Shown here one piece after another: positions 1 to 11,384 of a DNA stretch of 46,930 nucleotides. Where the stretch lies: NCBI GenBank assembly GCA_009746045.1, contig RPFO01001668.1:72501-119430 (forward strand), given 5' to 3'. The notes beneath the pieces were generated by a model. It was given only the letters and a program-made list of their open reading frames with translations, did no database searches and was not told the DNA's origin. Position 1 is the stretch's first letter. The number at the start of each line of letters is the position of its first letter. Both the position numbers and the translations under genes were made by a program. Origin of the DNA: Mesostigma viride (lineage: Eukaryota > Streptophyta > Mesostigmatophyceae > Mesostigmatales > Mesostigmataceae).

Positions 1-3000
1 CACGTGGTGAGCGCTCACATGCATGTGGGGGGTCATGCCGATGGGGAGGAGCCCCAACAACCCCACGGGCAGGAATACCATGTGGCAACTCATGGGGCGG
101 CGCATCGCTCTGCACCGATCCATGGCTTGCATCATTATGTCACGACCGCGGCACATGCATTCTTTGGGGGGGGAGGGGGGAAGGGGGCTCCGGGGCGCCT
201 GGCAACGGGTGGTGAAAGCGGGAGGGTGAATGATCCAATCCATCCACATAACACGCATAACCTGGATGAGCCAAATAGCTCAAATGACCCGCGTGTGGCG
301 GTGGATGCGGCCATCGCTGACATCGAGGAGTTCCTGGAGGCGCAGAAAGTGCTACATGGGGAAGATGAGGGGACAGGTGGCGGCTCGTCAGAGCACACGA
401 TTACCCATCAGCAGATGACGAGGCTGAAACAGAATTTGTTTTCGGGTACCAGGGAGGGAGGGGCGGAGGCCGGGGCCCAGGGCATGGGGGACATGGGGTT
501 GTCATCCGAGAGGGCCGGAGTAGCGGCACATGTTGGGGGTGGCAGCAGTAGCCACGTCGTTCAGCATGGTAGCCACCCTGCTGGGGGCGCTCATCATGGG
601 GTGGTCGTGGGGTCTTCACCTACCGGAGTTGGTGAGAGTTTGCTTGCTGCTGGCAATGCTGCGCTGGCCCATCCCCACGGCGATGGCTCCAGAAGCGTGA
701 TAATTGGCGGTTCTGGGCACAGCGACACTGGGCATGGCCAGAGCGGCACCACGGGGGGCAGCGGGAGTGCGGGGGAGGATGATGAGGACGATGACATCAT
801 CGGCAGTGGCGATGATGACAGCGGCACGGCGAGCGACCTCAGCGGGGGGCAGGAGGTGTTGCGGGTGCCAGCGGGGATGACGGCGGCGAGTCGTTCCTTT
901 TGGGGCGTGCGTGAACCGCTCCCTCGAGCAACCCTGGCTTCATTACTATCTGCTGCCTCGTCTCGATCCTCCGAGGCCTTGGATCGTTCTCGTCATGTCA
1001 GTGGCCCTCAAGCGCGCCCAATCCTGGCGGTGGCTGGTCACGGTGGACCCAGTGGAGCGGCCACTGCCGGCGCGGCAGCCAGCAGTGGCGTGGGCGGTTC
1101 AGACAGTGACGCCTCGGTCGCAGGGCGTCTGATGGAAGCAGGCGCGGGAACTCCTGGCCGACACGCAGACATGGACACGAGTACGGCGGATAGCTTAAGA
1201 GGTGACAGCGGGGATGGCTTGGCGGGGGCGCCAGGGGCTGTCCAGTTGGCCTCTGCTGCCACTGCCGCCGCACCTTCTTTCCCAACTTGGGACCAGCGGG
1301 TTCATGGGAGCGATGTTCAGATGATCGTGGCGTCCTCTCCATCGGTCGTGTCTGCGGTCGGTGGGCCGGGGCGGCGTGGGATCGTCAAGGTGACAGTGCC
1401 CAGGAACCGGAAGATGCGGATCGGGCAAGACCGGATCGTCATGGGGATGATGGATGCGGCATCGAGCGTCGAGATGGGGACCTCGGTCGCCAAGGCGCGG
1501 GTGGGCGGGAAGAGCCGCAAGGGGGAAGAGAGGAGTCTAGCCCGGGCGGCGGCCAGGGCTACCGCGCCAAAGGCGGAGGTGAAGGGGGGTGGTAAGGATT
1601 CTGGGGGGAAGGAGGGCGGGGGTGGCGAGAATAAGCAACCCCCTCGCGGCAGCAAGAATAAGCAAGGCAAGGCGGCGAGCGCGGCATCGATCGCGCGAAC
1701 AATTTTGGAGGTTGGGGCGGCACGTCAGAGTAACCGCGGCCAGCGGGTGCTCATGGGGGGTGCTGATGGGAGGGGTGATGATGGGGCCACGGGGGATGCT
1801 CAGCGGGGGAGGGGCGGTGAGGGGGAGAGGGATCAGGGGCGAGGGGCGACGCATGCAGGCGAGGATGAGCCGCTGGAGAAGGGTCAGCAGGACCAGGGCC
1901 AGCTGGGCCAGGGTCAACAGGAACAGGATTCGCTGGAATTGTCGGAGCAGGAACATGGTCAGGAGGAACGGTCGGAGCGGGATCATGGGCAGCAGGATGG
2001 AGAAGGGGAGGCAGAAGACGAGCACCAGGGGGAGCGGGGCGATGGAGAGGAGGTGGGGGAGAGCCGAGACGCGGCACTGGTTGGGCAAGGGGGGGACGAG
2101 AAGGTGGAATGGGGGCAGGAGGAGTATAGGGAGCAGTTTGTGCCAGGGATTGTGCTGGCAAGGCACACACATTCGGAATTCAAAGCGCGGGAGGAGGTGC
2201 TCCTTTCACCCGTCCAGGATTCCACCTTGATTTCCTCTGAGATGGACCCACTCATCCTTGTACCATGGAACGGGGAAGAAAGGGGTGAGGAGGAACAGGA
2301 AGGAGGGGAGGAGGAGGGAGCGGAGGGGGAAGAGGAGAATAGAGAGGAGGTAGAGAGTGTGGGTGAGGAGGGAGTGAAGGAGGATCAGGAAGGAGGTGGA
2401 GAGGATGACGAGGCCATACGATGTGCGCCGTCTACCACGCAATCTGCTAGCGATATATCTGTCCACCCTGAGAATATATCTGCGCACCCCTCAGGCGTTG
2501 ATGAGGCCGATGGAGGCCAATCTCCACCGTCTGATGCCGACCCACTGCCTGAAGGAGAATGGCGCCGGCATCTACTTGCATCCGTGGGCGGCAGTACTAC
2601 TACTACTAATAATAATCTCATTCGGGCGGCATCTGTTGCCGGGGGTGGTGTGGGTGGGGGTAGTGGTCATATCCGAGTCGCCGGCAAGCCCGTCCGGGTG
2701 GTTATCGAGGAGGACGACAAGACATCCTCGGCGCAGATCGCGCTCGGTGTTACCTGCCTCATGGGCAACTGCATGTGCCTCGCGCTGTATTTGACGATCC
2801 AGTCATTTGCGCTGCGCCTATACCCGGTCCCAACGACCACAACAGCGGTCGCGTACTGCTGCGGCGGGCTGTGCATTCTGCTCACGGCCGCCACCAACAC
2901 GCGCGCGGCCGATTGGGCGATCAGTGGCACGGCGGTGGTCGCGATTTTGTACGCGGTGGGTGTTGAGTATGATTTGGCACGCGGTGGGTGTTGATTTGGA

Positions 3001-5913
3001 TTTTGTTTGTGGGTTGCATGGATGGTGTATGTGGTGGGTAGCAGTCAGCTTGGGTTGCTCAGTCGATGCATCGCCCCGATCATGCACGCGGTGCGTAGCA
3101 GTCAAATATTTACATCATGTGCTATCTATTATGTACTTACATCATATGGCATATATTTACATGATGTGATGTCTAATATGTATTTACATCATATGGCATA
3201 TATTTACATCATGTGCTATCTATGATGTATTTACATCATGTGGCATATATTTACATGATGTGCTTTCTATTATGTATTTACATCATATGGCATATAGTTA
3301 CATCATGTGATACATTTGGTCAGCACTTGAGTGATGCGACGGTGACCACGGTGGGGCGGGTGTGCGGTAGTATTTCGGTCAGTTGATTATGAGCCCTGAT
3401 CGTGTACGCGGTGGGCGGTAGTAATATATTTATATCACACACCGTCTATGAACACGTCTGGTCAGCACTTGAGCGCTGCGGTGCTGTACACGGTGGGAAG
3501 AATCACTTTGGCGGTGGCCTAAATACTGCCGCCCCTCTTTATGCGGTAGGTAGCCGTCAATGTTTGTTTGCCAGTTGATCAATTGCCCCGACGGTGCACG
3601 TGGTGGGCAGTAGTCATGCCATCATGAGCTTGGTAGTTAGTGTCTTTTTACAACGTGGTCAGCTATCAGGTGACCTTTTTTTTTTCACTGTGGGTAGTAT
3701 CCTTTTGCAGTATTTAAATAGGTGGCCCGTGGGTGGTATCTCTATTTCACTAGGTGGCCCGTGGGTGGTATCTCTATTTCACTAGGTGGCCCGTGGGTGG
3801 TATCAAAATTTCACTAGGTGGCCCGTGGGTGGTATCTCTATTTCACTAGGTGGCCCGTGGGTGGTATCTCTATTTCACTAGGTGGCCCGTGGGTGGTATC
3901 TCTATTTCACTAGGTGGCCCGTGGGTGGTATCTCTATTTCACTAGGTGGCCCGTGGGTGGTATCTCTATTTCACTAGGTGGCCCGTGGGTGGTATCTCTA
4001 TTTCACTAGGTGGCCCGTGGGTGGTATCTCTATTTCACTAGGTGGCCCGTGGGTGGTATCTCTATTCAACTAGGTGGCCCGTGGGTGGTATCTCTTTGGT
4101 TGTGGCCTAATTACTGCGGACTGCCTCGATTCCGTGTTCGACGCCGTGGGTGCTAGTTCATAAGCTAGTCCGTAGGTAGTGTCACTTTGGCTGTTGGACG
4201 CATGCCGCGATTGTTTGCGCTGTGAGCAGCGCTTGTTAGTGAGCTTCGTAGGTCACGATCATTAGTATGAACCTGGATACACAATGGCCCCCAAACGATC
4301 CAGGTCAAACCCTCCCCCTGGCCACCTGCCTTGCCGTTGATGGTCGTGTCCGTACCAAACTTGTCCCTCCTCGCCTGCATCATGCTGCCCCTACCCGTTC
4401 TACCCCCCCCTCCCCCCCCCTTTCCTCCCACGTAACCCCACCTGTCACAGTGCCTGGTTGCGGTACATGGAATACTGTATGGACTGATGGATTACTACGT
4501 ATAATTAATTTACTTCGTTAGAAAGGTAGATGCTATGATCAACTTGTCCCTCCTCGTGTGCATTGTTTGGCCCCTTCAATGCCCCCCTCCCTCCCAATCA
4601 CCCCCCAATTACCCCCACACCCCACATCCCACACCCCCGCCTTCTTCGCCTTCGGGCCTGTCGCACCCGACCTGGTCGCCTATGCACTCACCTTCTCAAC
4701 CGCATGCACGCATTGTGTGCCTCTTTCCTTCCCGTTACCCCCCTCCTTCGCCCCCTTCCCCCCCCGCCTTGGCCCCCTTCCATCGCCCCCTTCCCCCCCC
4801 TCCTTTGCACCCTTCCATCGCCCATTCCCCGCCCCCTCTTTCGCCCCCCTCCTTCCATCGCAGGGCCTTGTCGCGTCTGCCCTCAACTTCTCCATCCTGG
4901 CGTGGGCCAACAAGCAGGTGGGCCCCGCCACCGTCTCCATGTACCTGCCCGTGCAGCCATTCGCGGCCACGCTGCTGTCCTACGTGTTCCTGGGCACCCC
5001 GGTGTACACGGGCAGGTAAATAATGCCGGCGACCGCATGCACTCCACCCTATAACACGTACATTCTATGCTATATTTCCACCATGCACTCCTACGTGATC
5101 CTGGGCACCCTGGTCTACACGGGCAGGTCATGTGTGCACCCTATGACACCATGTTGGCTGGAAAACTAGAGTTCTGGCATCATGACTGCCAGCAGCAAGG
5201 CCCGCACCCTGCACGGGTATCAATGATGAGATAGGGCATCGCATCGAGGTCGATGGGCAGAGCACATGCCGGTTTACGTGGTGCTGGGCACCCCTTTGTA
5301 CACGGACAGGTATAAATCATAAGGCCGGCAGTCAGGCGTGATTATTATTTCCATAGTATTATTATTATTAGTATGCATCATGTTTTGTGATTGGTGGGGC
5401 ACGTGTCTTCCATGTCGCCGGGCATCCTCGTGTACCGCAGGAGAAGTAGCCACCCTTTTTCCCCTTATTTGATTTCTCCTAATACTTGGAATGCATTCAA
5501 TTCCTGATGCATGTAGTACGTACTGTTCAGAAGTCTCCATGGCATCGGTAGCAGCATCCGACGTCCTGGTGGCCTCCTTGTGCATGAGCTAATACAGGCT
5601 CTCGGCCTCTCCTTTTTCTTCCGTGCCCCTTACTCTTCTCCCATGTGCCTTTGCACTAATGACCTCCCTCCCTCCCCCCCCTCTCCCTTCCCCCTCACTT
5701 GCCCCCCCCCACCCCTCACGTTGATGTATATCCACTGCCCTTCCATGTATACATTGAGACTCTCCTTTTATATATCCATTCACCACCCCTTTTTCTATTC
5801 CTCCATCCCCACACAGCCTGCTGGGCGGCTTCTTCATATTGTGCGGACTGTTCTCCGTCACATGGGGACGCCACTACGCGGAGCGGCACCTGCTGTTCGG
5901 CCGCGACAAGTGA
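1..5913 (+). CDS. WAT1/EamA-type transporter, 3' part (exons 1-2955, 4864-5015, 5817-5913)
   Basis: This is the C-terminal half of a drug/metabolite transporter of the WAT1-related (plant nodulin MtN21/EamA) type, a multi-pass membrane protein. The frame is open from the first base, so the 5' end and the N-terminal EamA repeat lie outside the window. From about residue 905 the membrane part begins: GVTCLMGNCMCLALYL, then TAVAYCCGGLCILLTAA, then DWAISGTAVVAILYA. Splicing at 2955/4864 (phase 0, donor gtgggt) joins this to GLVASALNFSILAWANKQVG and VSMYLPVQPFAATLLSY. Splicing at 5015/5817 restores Ser and gives LLGGFFILCGLFSVTWGRHY before the TGA. LYAG, the P..QPF helix and GL..VTWG are typical of the family. 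Residues 1 to about 895 are low complexity (His/Gly/Ser-rich, then Glu/Gln/Gly-rich) and sit where the family has only a short loop between EamA repeats. The substrate cannot be inferred. Confidence 0.82.
2956..3719 (+). repeat. Intron 1: decaying copies of the exon 1 end plus donor
   Basis: The true junction reads ttgtacgcg|gtgggtg. Similar strings recur: cacgcggtgggtg (about 2979), gtatgtggtgggtagcagtca (about 3027), catgcacgcggtgcgtagcag (about 3081), cgtgtacgcggtgggcggtag (about 3402), tgtacacggtgggaag (about 3485), tatgcggtaggtagccgtca (about 3541) and gtgcacgtggtgggcagtag (about 3594). Several are preceded by a shared cagttgat..gccccga segment, so they are imperfect tandem repeats of roughly 100-200 bp. 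Between 3113 and 3310 there is also an AT-rich tandem repeat of about 47 bp built on tttacatcat and atggcatata. Confidence 0.7.
3720..4095 (+). repeat. 32-bp minisatellite in intron 1 (about 12 units)
   Basis: A nearly perfect tandem array has the unit aggtggcccgtgggtggtat followed by ctctatttcact. One unit differs with caaaattt in place of ctctattt. The cccgtgggtggta core resembles the exon 1 donor region (acgcggtgggtg), so the array may be an amplified form of the junction copies that precede it. Confidence 0.9.
4096..4863 (+). other. Rest of intron 1, with one exon 2 look-alike
   Basis: Pyrimidine-rich intron sequence leads to the acceptor at 4862-4863. At about 4669-4719 a stretch translates as LVAYALTFSTACTHCV, in the same frame as the true exon 2 start LVASALNFSILAWANK. 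It appears to be a diverged copy of the exon edge. The frame stays open between copy and exon through a Pro/Phe-rich stretch. Confidence 0.6.
5016..5816 (+). repeat. Intron 2: three or four decaying copies of the exon 2 end plus donor
   Basis: The real exon end is tacgtgttcctgggcacccc..gtgtacacgggcag|gtaaat, ending at 5015. Copies occur at 5089-5126 (tacgtgatcctgggcaccct..acacgggcag|gtcatg), about 5274-5309 (tacgtggtgctgggcacccc..acacggacag|gtataa) and, more degraded, 5398-5440. The copied unit includes about 40 bp of exon and some following intron (taaat..gccggc, caccctatra cacc). Similarity falls with distance from the exon. Confidence 0.8.
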
Positions 5914-7564
5914 GCGCCCAGGCTTGCCAGCAGCGTGTTATTCAATTCTGCTCCCCCCCTCCCCCGCCCCCCTTTCGACTCCTTCGTAACGGGTGGCGAG
6001 CTTGGGGATTAAGCTGATGCCGTGTGAATTGCCACCCATGTGCCGCAACGGCTCTGCCGCAACATGAGGATGTGACGGATGAGCAGCTTGTCAAGGAGCC
6101 ATCATATTCCATCAACAAAGAAGATGTGCTAGCAACAGGCAGCATCTCGCTGACTGACAAGCCGACAAATGCTGTCACCCGGCAACCCCTGTTGAGTGGC
6201 TTGGCCCCAGTCCCAAAAGCTACACTGCGGGAAGTGAGAAATGGCATCGCGGCAGAAGGAGCTATTACCCTATGGGTGGAGCCAAGCACGCCATGTGTAC
6301 CTGGTAGTGTGCGATGGCCCTGATGGCAGCTTCCCAAGCTTGGAAGGCATGCGAACCCTGTGTCCAAGACTCTATACTCCCCGCAACCGGCCCTTGGCTA
6401 GGAAGCCAGAATCCCAAAGGGGGTGCTTTGCGAAGCGGTAGAGCCACTCCTCAGCGGGCGGCCTTCGAGTATCGTTTGGCACGGCTGTGGCAAGTGACAA
6501 TGGATGCAGCCATTCACTGGGGTTGTGACAAATGCCCAGCATGGATCGCAAACTAAGTGCTGAATGGACTGGACAGGATGGTGGCTAGGTTGCATTATTA
6601 GCAAGCCTATATTCCACCTATGTTCAAGGAGGAGGCGGGACGACGACCCAGGATCCTAGAGCTATGCAAATCCAGCCCCTTTTGACGGGTGGGCTGCTCT
6701 GGCGAGCGTCCAGTCCGAAATCATCAGCTATGTGGAGGTCGCCCCAATGGAGACCAAGAGATACCACATGCCTGCGGTTGCGCTTGTGCTGTGTGTGCGT
6801 GAACAAGGCACCCAGCGCAGAAAGGCCTGATGAGAACCGAAGCGAGTGGGGACACAGTGCTGGCTCGGCAGCTTTTGCGAGTGTATATACGGTTGTCTCC
6901 TTGATACGGTGGGCCGCGGCATTTGGCAAAACTGGCCGGCCTAGATTGCAGTTTTGACCATACATACCAAGCAAGCACATGTTACACGCATTCATGGAGC
7001 TTGTATCATGGAGGTCATATATGTCAACTCGTGATGTTGCAACAATAATCCAGGGACCAGAGCGACATTACTATCATGCTTATCAGTCTCATCATTGTCA
7101 ATATGAATAGAAACTTTCTGACAATTGATATCAAGTAACATTCGTCACATTGTTACTAGCTGATCGATCCTGTCGATCACGTGCATGGTGCAATCAATAT
7201 GATCATATTGACGATCCTGGCTGCGCGCATGCATGATATTGCAGCACTAGTGCATATACTAGTGCATATCAAGGAGCACTAGCGCATATATGCCTTCCAG
7301 GGCGTTGGATCGCCATGCGTCCAGGCATAGTTGTCTCACTTCATATATATTCATTGAGAATGATATGCATTCATATATATGCACTAGAGCTTTGACATGG
7401 CTCTGTATATAGGTTTATAGCTGGGCGTTTGCTTTGGTTTGAGTGATTTCACTCTGCTGTAATTAATTATATTTTTAAAACATATATGCACTAGTGCTCC
7501 TTGATAAGCTAAGTAAGTACTTAAGTAAGTACTTGCGTGTCATGCGCGTGGGCATGCCACGGCG
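5914..7564. other. No recognisable gene
   Basis: The 3' flank of the transporter gene. Several ORFs of 60-145 codons overlap here on both strands, but none shows a recognisable domain, a consistent coding pattern or splice support. From about 7000 the sequence becomes AT-rich with scattered repeats of gcactagtgcatat and ttcatatatatgc. It ends where LINE-A sequence begins. Confidence 0.5.
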
Positions 7565-8105
7565 CCCCGAGCACATATTCAGACCTGGCTGGACTGTCTG
7601 GGCTTAGAGGCGCGGGCGGTGGGGTTGGAGATTAGTGTCAAAACTGAGGCGATGGTGATTGGGGCTACCAGCTCCCCGCCGCTGCCGCGCCTGCTCGACG
7701 TGACGGAGGTCCCGTTCCGCGATCGCTTCAAACTGTTGGGGAGTTGGCTCCCCGACACCGCCGACGATGTGGACATCCGCATGGGCCTGGCCTGGCTAGG
7801 CTTCGTTCGCTCAAAACCTACGTACTAGCTGGCACTTCGAGAGGGCGCACCGCAAGCGCAAGCTCTTCAAGGTCCTAGTCCTCACGGTGCCTACGTATGG
7901 CGCCGAGGCATGGACACTCACGGACACGCGCCAGCCGGGCCGCCAGGCTGGACGGCACGGTTTACAGGATGCTTCGACAGGTGGCTGAATGTCGGGTTTT
8001 CCACACATAGGTCATTAGAGTCTTTGTATCAGGGTATGCAGCTCGCATTTCGGACGAGATTGGGCAGCGTAGGATAGCATTCAGTAGGACATCTTGCTCG
8101 CGGAG
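7565..8105 (+). mobile_element. LINE-A fragment (C-terminal RT region), frameshifted
   Basis: Translates as HIQTWLDCLGLEARAVGLEI then VPFRDRFKLLGSWLPDTADD, the same protein segment as the LINE-A copy at 39500-40020. Later parts match in shifted frames (YRMLRQ, aggatagcatt..aggaca), so several indels separate it from a working copy. The 5' part is missing and the copy stops near 8105, where an ORF1-type unit begins. A dead retrotransposon fragment. Confidence 0.8.
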
Positions 8106-9640
8106 GCGTTCATCACCAGGCCAGACAACCGCCTCGCTATCCTGTGCAGCTTCTTCCAGCGACCTGTCCACGACATTGTCGCTAAGCTCCCAAACCCAGC
8201 CCGGCTTGCGCAGCTGGCAGCCACGTCGGCTCCCTCCCTCTGCAACTGAGGGTGATCTCCAAGCAGTGCTGGAGGAGCACGTGACCTGGCCGTTGGCGGC
8301 CGGAGAAGCTGACCTCGCTACACACGACGCTCAACACCGGGTGGAGGCCCGGGTCTCCAATGTACGTGGAAACCGAAGGTCGTCCACAAGCTCCAACCCC
8401 TGGCAGTTCACGGCGCTGCACACCGCGCAGCGCAGGCATCTGAGACGCACGCTGCACTTGTCTCTCCAGCCTAAACCAGGTGGAGGGCAACTGCGGCGTG
8501 CTCATGAAGAAGCTTGAAGCCATCACCGCCGGCACACCGAGGCCATGGCCTTACAGGTCCCAAAGATATCGGAGCAGACGCGGCCACCATCGCATTCCAG
8601 CCACCCCGGCTGGATGCTGGCGACCTCCCGCCCCTCTCCTATGCGGACCTGCTGCGGACAGCTGGACCGCCTCCACCGGCACCGACGCCATCGCTACTGA
8701 AACTCCAGGAGCTTGAAGACCTTCGCCAGGCACAACAACGGGAGGCCACCGGCGACCGCGCCCGCCGCGACTGCGCCGGATGGTGCTGCGTCGTTTCCCC
8801 CAGAAGCCAGGTGAGACGTCAACCACCCTAGCCGACGAGCTCAAGGAACAGCTCCTTACCCTCATGGGCCTGGTAGGTGAGGTAGAACTGCGTGGGTGCC
8901 ACCGCCTTCCCCACTCACGGGACAAGGCGACCCCCCCACCAGTCCTGCTCACCTTCCCCTCCCACGGTGAGGACAAGCAGCGGTTCCTTTCTCGTCGCTA
9001 GAGGTTGTTGCACGACCTCACCTGGACGCTGGACGATGACCTGAACCCCGCTCAGCAGCAGCAGCAGCGAGGCGCGACCTGTGGCCAGAATACCTCCGCC
9101 ACAAGCTGAGGGCCCCCAGAAGCCGGTACTGGAGGGGCGGGGACCTGATTGATCAACCACAAGAACGTGGACGCGCCCCTCAGCGCGGGCTAGAATAATA
9201 GCCCTAGCTTGTATCCTTTTTTAGTCACTGCCGCCACTGATGGCAGCCATATGCTTAGAATGTTTGCCTAGCTGTGCCACCATACCTAGCTAGTCACGTG
9301 CACCGCTAACACACGTGTGGTACACCAGCCATAGCCTTCTAAGCTTAGTCCTTGTACAGCCATCAGGCTACGTCCTGGCTAATATGCTCAGATTACTTGC
9401 CCACACTCCTTGTTATGATATGCTCACATGGGTCTTATTGCACCCACAGACCTTGCCGAATCGTTGACCGAGTCCAATTGCTGCTGTGGCATGCCGGCTT
9501 TGGCATGAAGGAGAAAGGGGGTCTCTGCCCTTTCTTCCCGTTGTTCTGATTCCTGTTGACATGCACACACAGGGATTAAAAGCACTTCGGTGCTCCGTGA
9601 CTCCCCAACGGGAGCACGAGTTTATTCTGATCGAGTTTAT
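8106..9640 (+). mobile_element. ORF1-type retroelement unit, copy 1 (degenerate)
   Basis: A decayed copy of the L1-ORF1p-like protein also seen at 10196 and 11385. Recognisable parts are LSYADLLRTAG (compare TTWADMLKQHA in copy 3), PPPVLLTFPSHGEDKQRFL, and TWTLDDDLNPAQQQQQR, spread over several frames. After the coding part, about 400 bp of non-coding sequence leads to the 3' hairpin at 9590-9617. No RT follows before that 3' end, so this looks like an ORF1-only element. Confidence 0.6.
9590..9617 (+). other. Shared 3'-terminal hairpin, CTCCC-CAAC-GGGAG form
   Basis: gtgctccgtgactccccaac is followed by gggagcac. The inner hairpin is CTCCC, loop CAAC, GGGAG. A t-rich tail follows (tttattctga, then aattgatt). 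Nearly identical hairpins lie on the minus strand at 28671-28684 and 37011-37024. Confidence 0.75.
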
Positions 9641-9726
9641 AATTGATTACCAATTGCCAGAAACAGCTGTCGACCTGCATGCACCCCTGGTTCCCTACCC
9701 ACAATGCGGGCAAATAGCTTGCGCGC

Positions 9727-10163
9727 CTCAGTGAGTCATTACGTATTCGACCACAATAATGAACAGGTAGGGCGACAGCACGCAGCCCTGCCACACACCC
9801 TTCTGTAAAGGGCATGGTCGACTTCTGGCCTGCGCTGGTTGTCTCCTTGATGGTGGCGTGGTCCAGTAGGAAGTGCGAACCGAAGTGGTGGACCCTTCAT
9901 ACAGGTTGCGGATGACAGCAATAAGGGGGCGGGGGATCTGGATCAGAGCGAGGATGTCCCACAGCGCAGCTAGGCCAGAAAACCGAATTGAAGGCTTTGA
10001 TAAAGTCCACCAGCACATGGTGCAGAGGGGCCTCACCAGGCTGAAGGCGTTGCAGTTCTTCTGGACAAGGCTGCGAGTACAGCGAAGAGCGCGCCTGTAC
10101 TGTGTTGCGACCTGGACGGAAGCCGTGCTAAGTCTCGCTGAGGTGGCCGTCCAGGGCCGTGCT
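9727..10163 (-). mobile_element. LINE-A-like RT fragment, minus strand
   Basis: On the minus strand the reading includes LWDILALIQIPRPLIAVIRN and KGVWQGCVLSPYLFIIVVEY, matching LINE-A (LWAILALDRAPPAFIAAIRR; GCVLSPYLFIIVVDHVM). The motif before it, VDFIKAFNSVFW, is in another frame, so the copy is broken. On its upstream side it abuts a sequence (ttagaggggattcataagtg..tgctcaattt) that also borders the LINE-A copy at 27115. Confidence 0.75.
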
Positions 10164-10195
10164 TAGAGGGGATTCATAAGTGTTTGCTCAATTTT

Positions 10196-11258
10196 ACCGA
10201 CATAGCAGCAATCGGCGGCACGCTGACTGCTGAACTTCCTCACATTTCCACCGCCGCCGCCTCCACCTCCACGGCCATTTCCGCCTCCACTGCCGACATC
10301 AAAGCCCAGCTCCTCGACCTCGACCAACGCCTTCAAGCCACCGCCAACGCCCTTGAGAGCTTGCATGACACCGCCGGCCTCACCGCCCAGGCGGTGAAGG
10401 ACATCGCCGCCCAGCCGGCGCCTGCTGGCTCGGCCGGCGATGCTCCCTCCACCTGGGCGGACTTGCTTAAGCAGCACACCACCTCCACCACCTCCACCAT
10501 CTCGGCACAACTCAAGCAACAAGCCCTCGACCTTCGCGAGGAAGCCGACATCGCCCGGCGCAGCCACAATGTCATCGTCAAGCACTTCGACCAGCAGGCA
10601 GGTGAGACCTCCACGAGCCTTCTTGAGGCATTTAAGCGCGCCATTCTTGCCCCCATGTTACTCACTGGTGAGCTGGACATGTCGGCTGTCCGCCTCCCCC
10701 GCGCGCGGGGGAAGGCTGGCCCGGCCCCCGTGCTCCTCACCTTTAAGTACATGGCGCCTGGCGTTCCTTAAATGCCGCAAGAAGCTCTCGGAGACTCGCT
10801 TCACGCTGGACGACGACTTGACCCTGGCCCAGCAACAACGGCGACGCGAGCTATGGCCGACCTACCTTCAGCTCCGGCAGAGCGCAAGGGGGAAGCCGGT
10901 ATACTGGAGGGGGGCGGTCATCCACGTTGACCACAAGCCCTGGCAGCCCCCTCCTGCCACCTCAGACTAGGAATATATATACCAGTAGTGTAGATTAGTA
11001 AGGCTTAGCCTAGCATGTGGCCCACGCGCATGTGCGCCCATAATGGCCCCCATGGATGATGCCTTCAACATTTAGCCATGCTTTGTCTATAATGGGACCC
11101 CCATGGATGTTGCATTAAGAATTTAGCCATGCTATGCAATGCAGAGAGATGCTCTCTGTCGAGAAGCCATGTCCTAGCTCTTGTATAGCCATCACGCTAT
11201 CATTACGCTATCATTACGTGAGCCACGAGCCACGAGCCACGAGCCACGAGCCACGAGG
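10196..11258 (+). mobile_element. ORF1-type unit, copy 2 (5'-truncated)
   Basis: Open frame 10184-10771, then continued in another frame to about 10970. It encodes a coiled-coil-like Ala/Thr/Gln-rich segment (TDIAAIGGTLTAELPHIST, AQLLDLDQRLQATANALESL) followed by an L1-ORF1p-like RRM (HNVIVKHFDQQAGETSTSLL, then APVLLTFKYM) and C-terminal domain (TLDDDLTLAQQQRRRELWPT, KPVYWRGAVIHVDHKPW). The start is missing relative to copy 3. A non-coding tail follows, with an aatatata..cagtagtgtagattag motif and the hairpin cagagagatgctctctg. An L1 ORF1-type RNA chaperone is the best family guess. Confidence 0.65.
11216..11258 (+). repeat. 7-bp tandem repeat (ccacgag)
   Basis: About six consecutive copies of gccacga/ccacgag at the end of the copy 2 tail. 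Confidence 0.9.
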
Positions 11259-11261
11259 TAG

Positions 11262-11384
11262 CCATGGCTGTCGGAGCTCATAACTTTTACGTTTGAGCCC
11301 CGAATTCAGCTGTGAATATCACAATCGCTTCGTCTTTCTTAGACGCACATGCTGATATAATTTTCCGAAGCTATAACGCAATAT
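11262..11384 (+). promoter_or_regulatory. 5' leader of ORF1-type unit copy 3
   Basis: A leader of about 120 bp before the ATG at 11385, containing ggagctcataactttt, cttcgtctttcttagacgca and aacgcaatatatgacg. A reverse-complement relative lies at about 37430-37560, ahead of a deleted LINE. The sequence is therefore a reused element 5' end rather than local unique DNA. Confidence 0.55.

Noticed and set aside
6024-6995. Cluster of ORFs of 60-140 codons on both strands
   Set aside because: Overlapping, no shared coding signal and no motif I can name.
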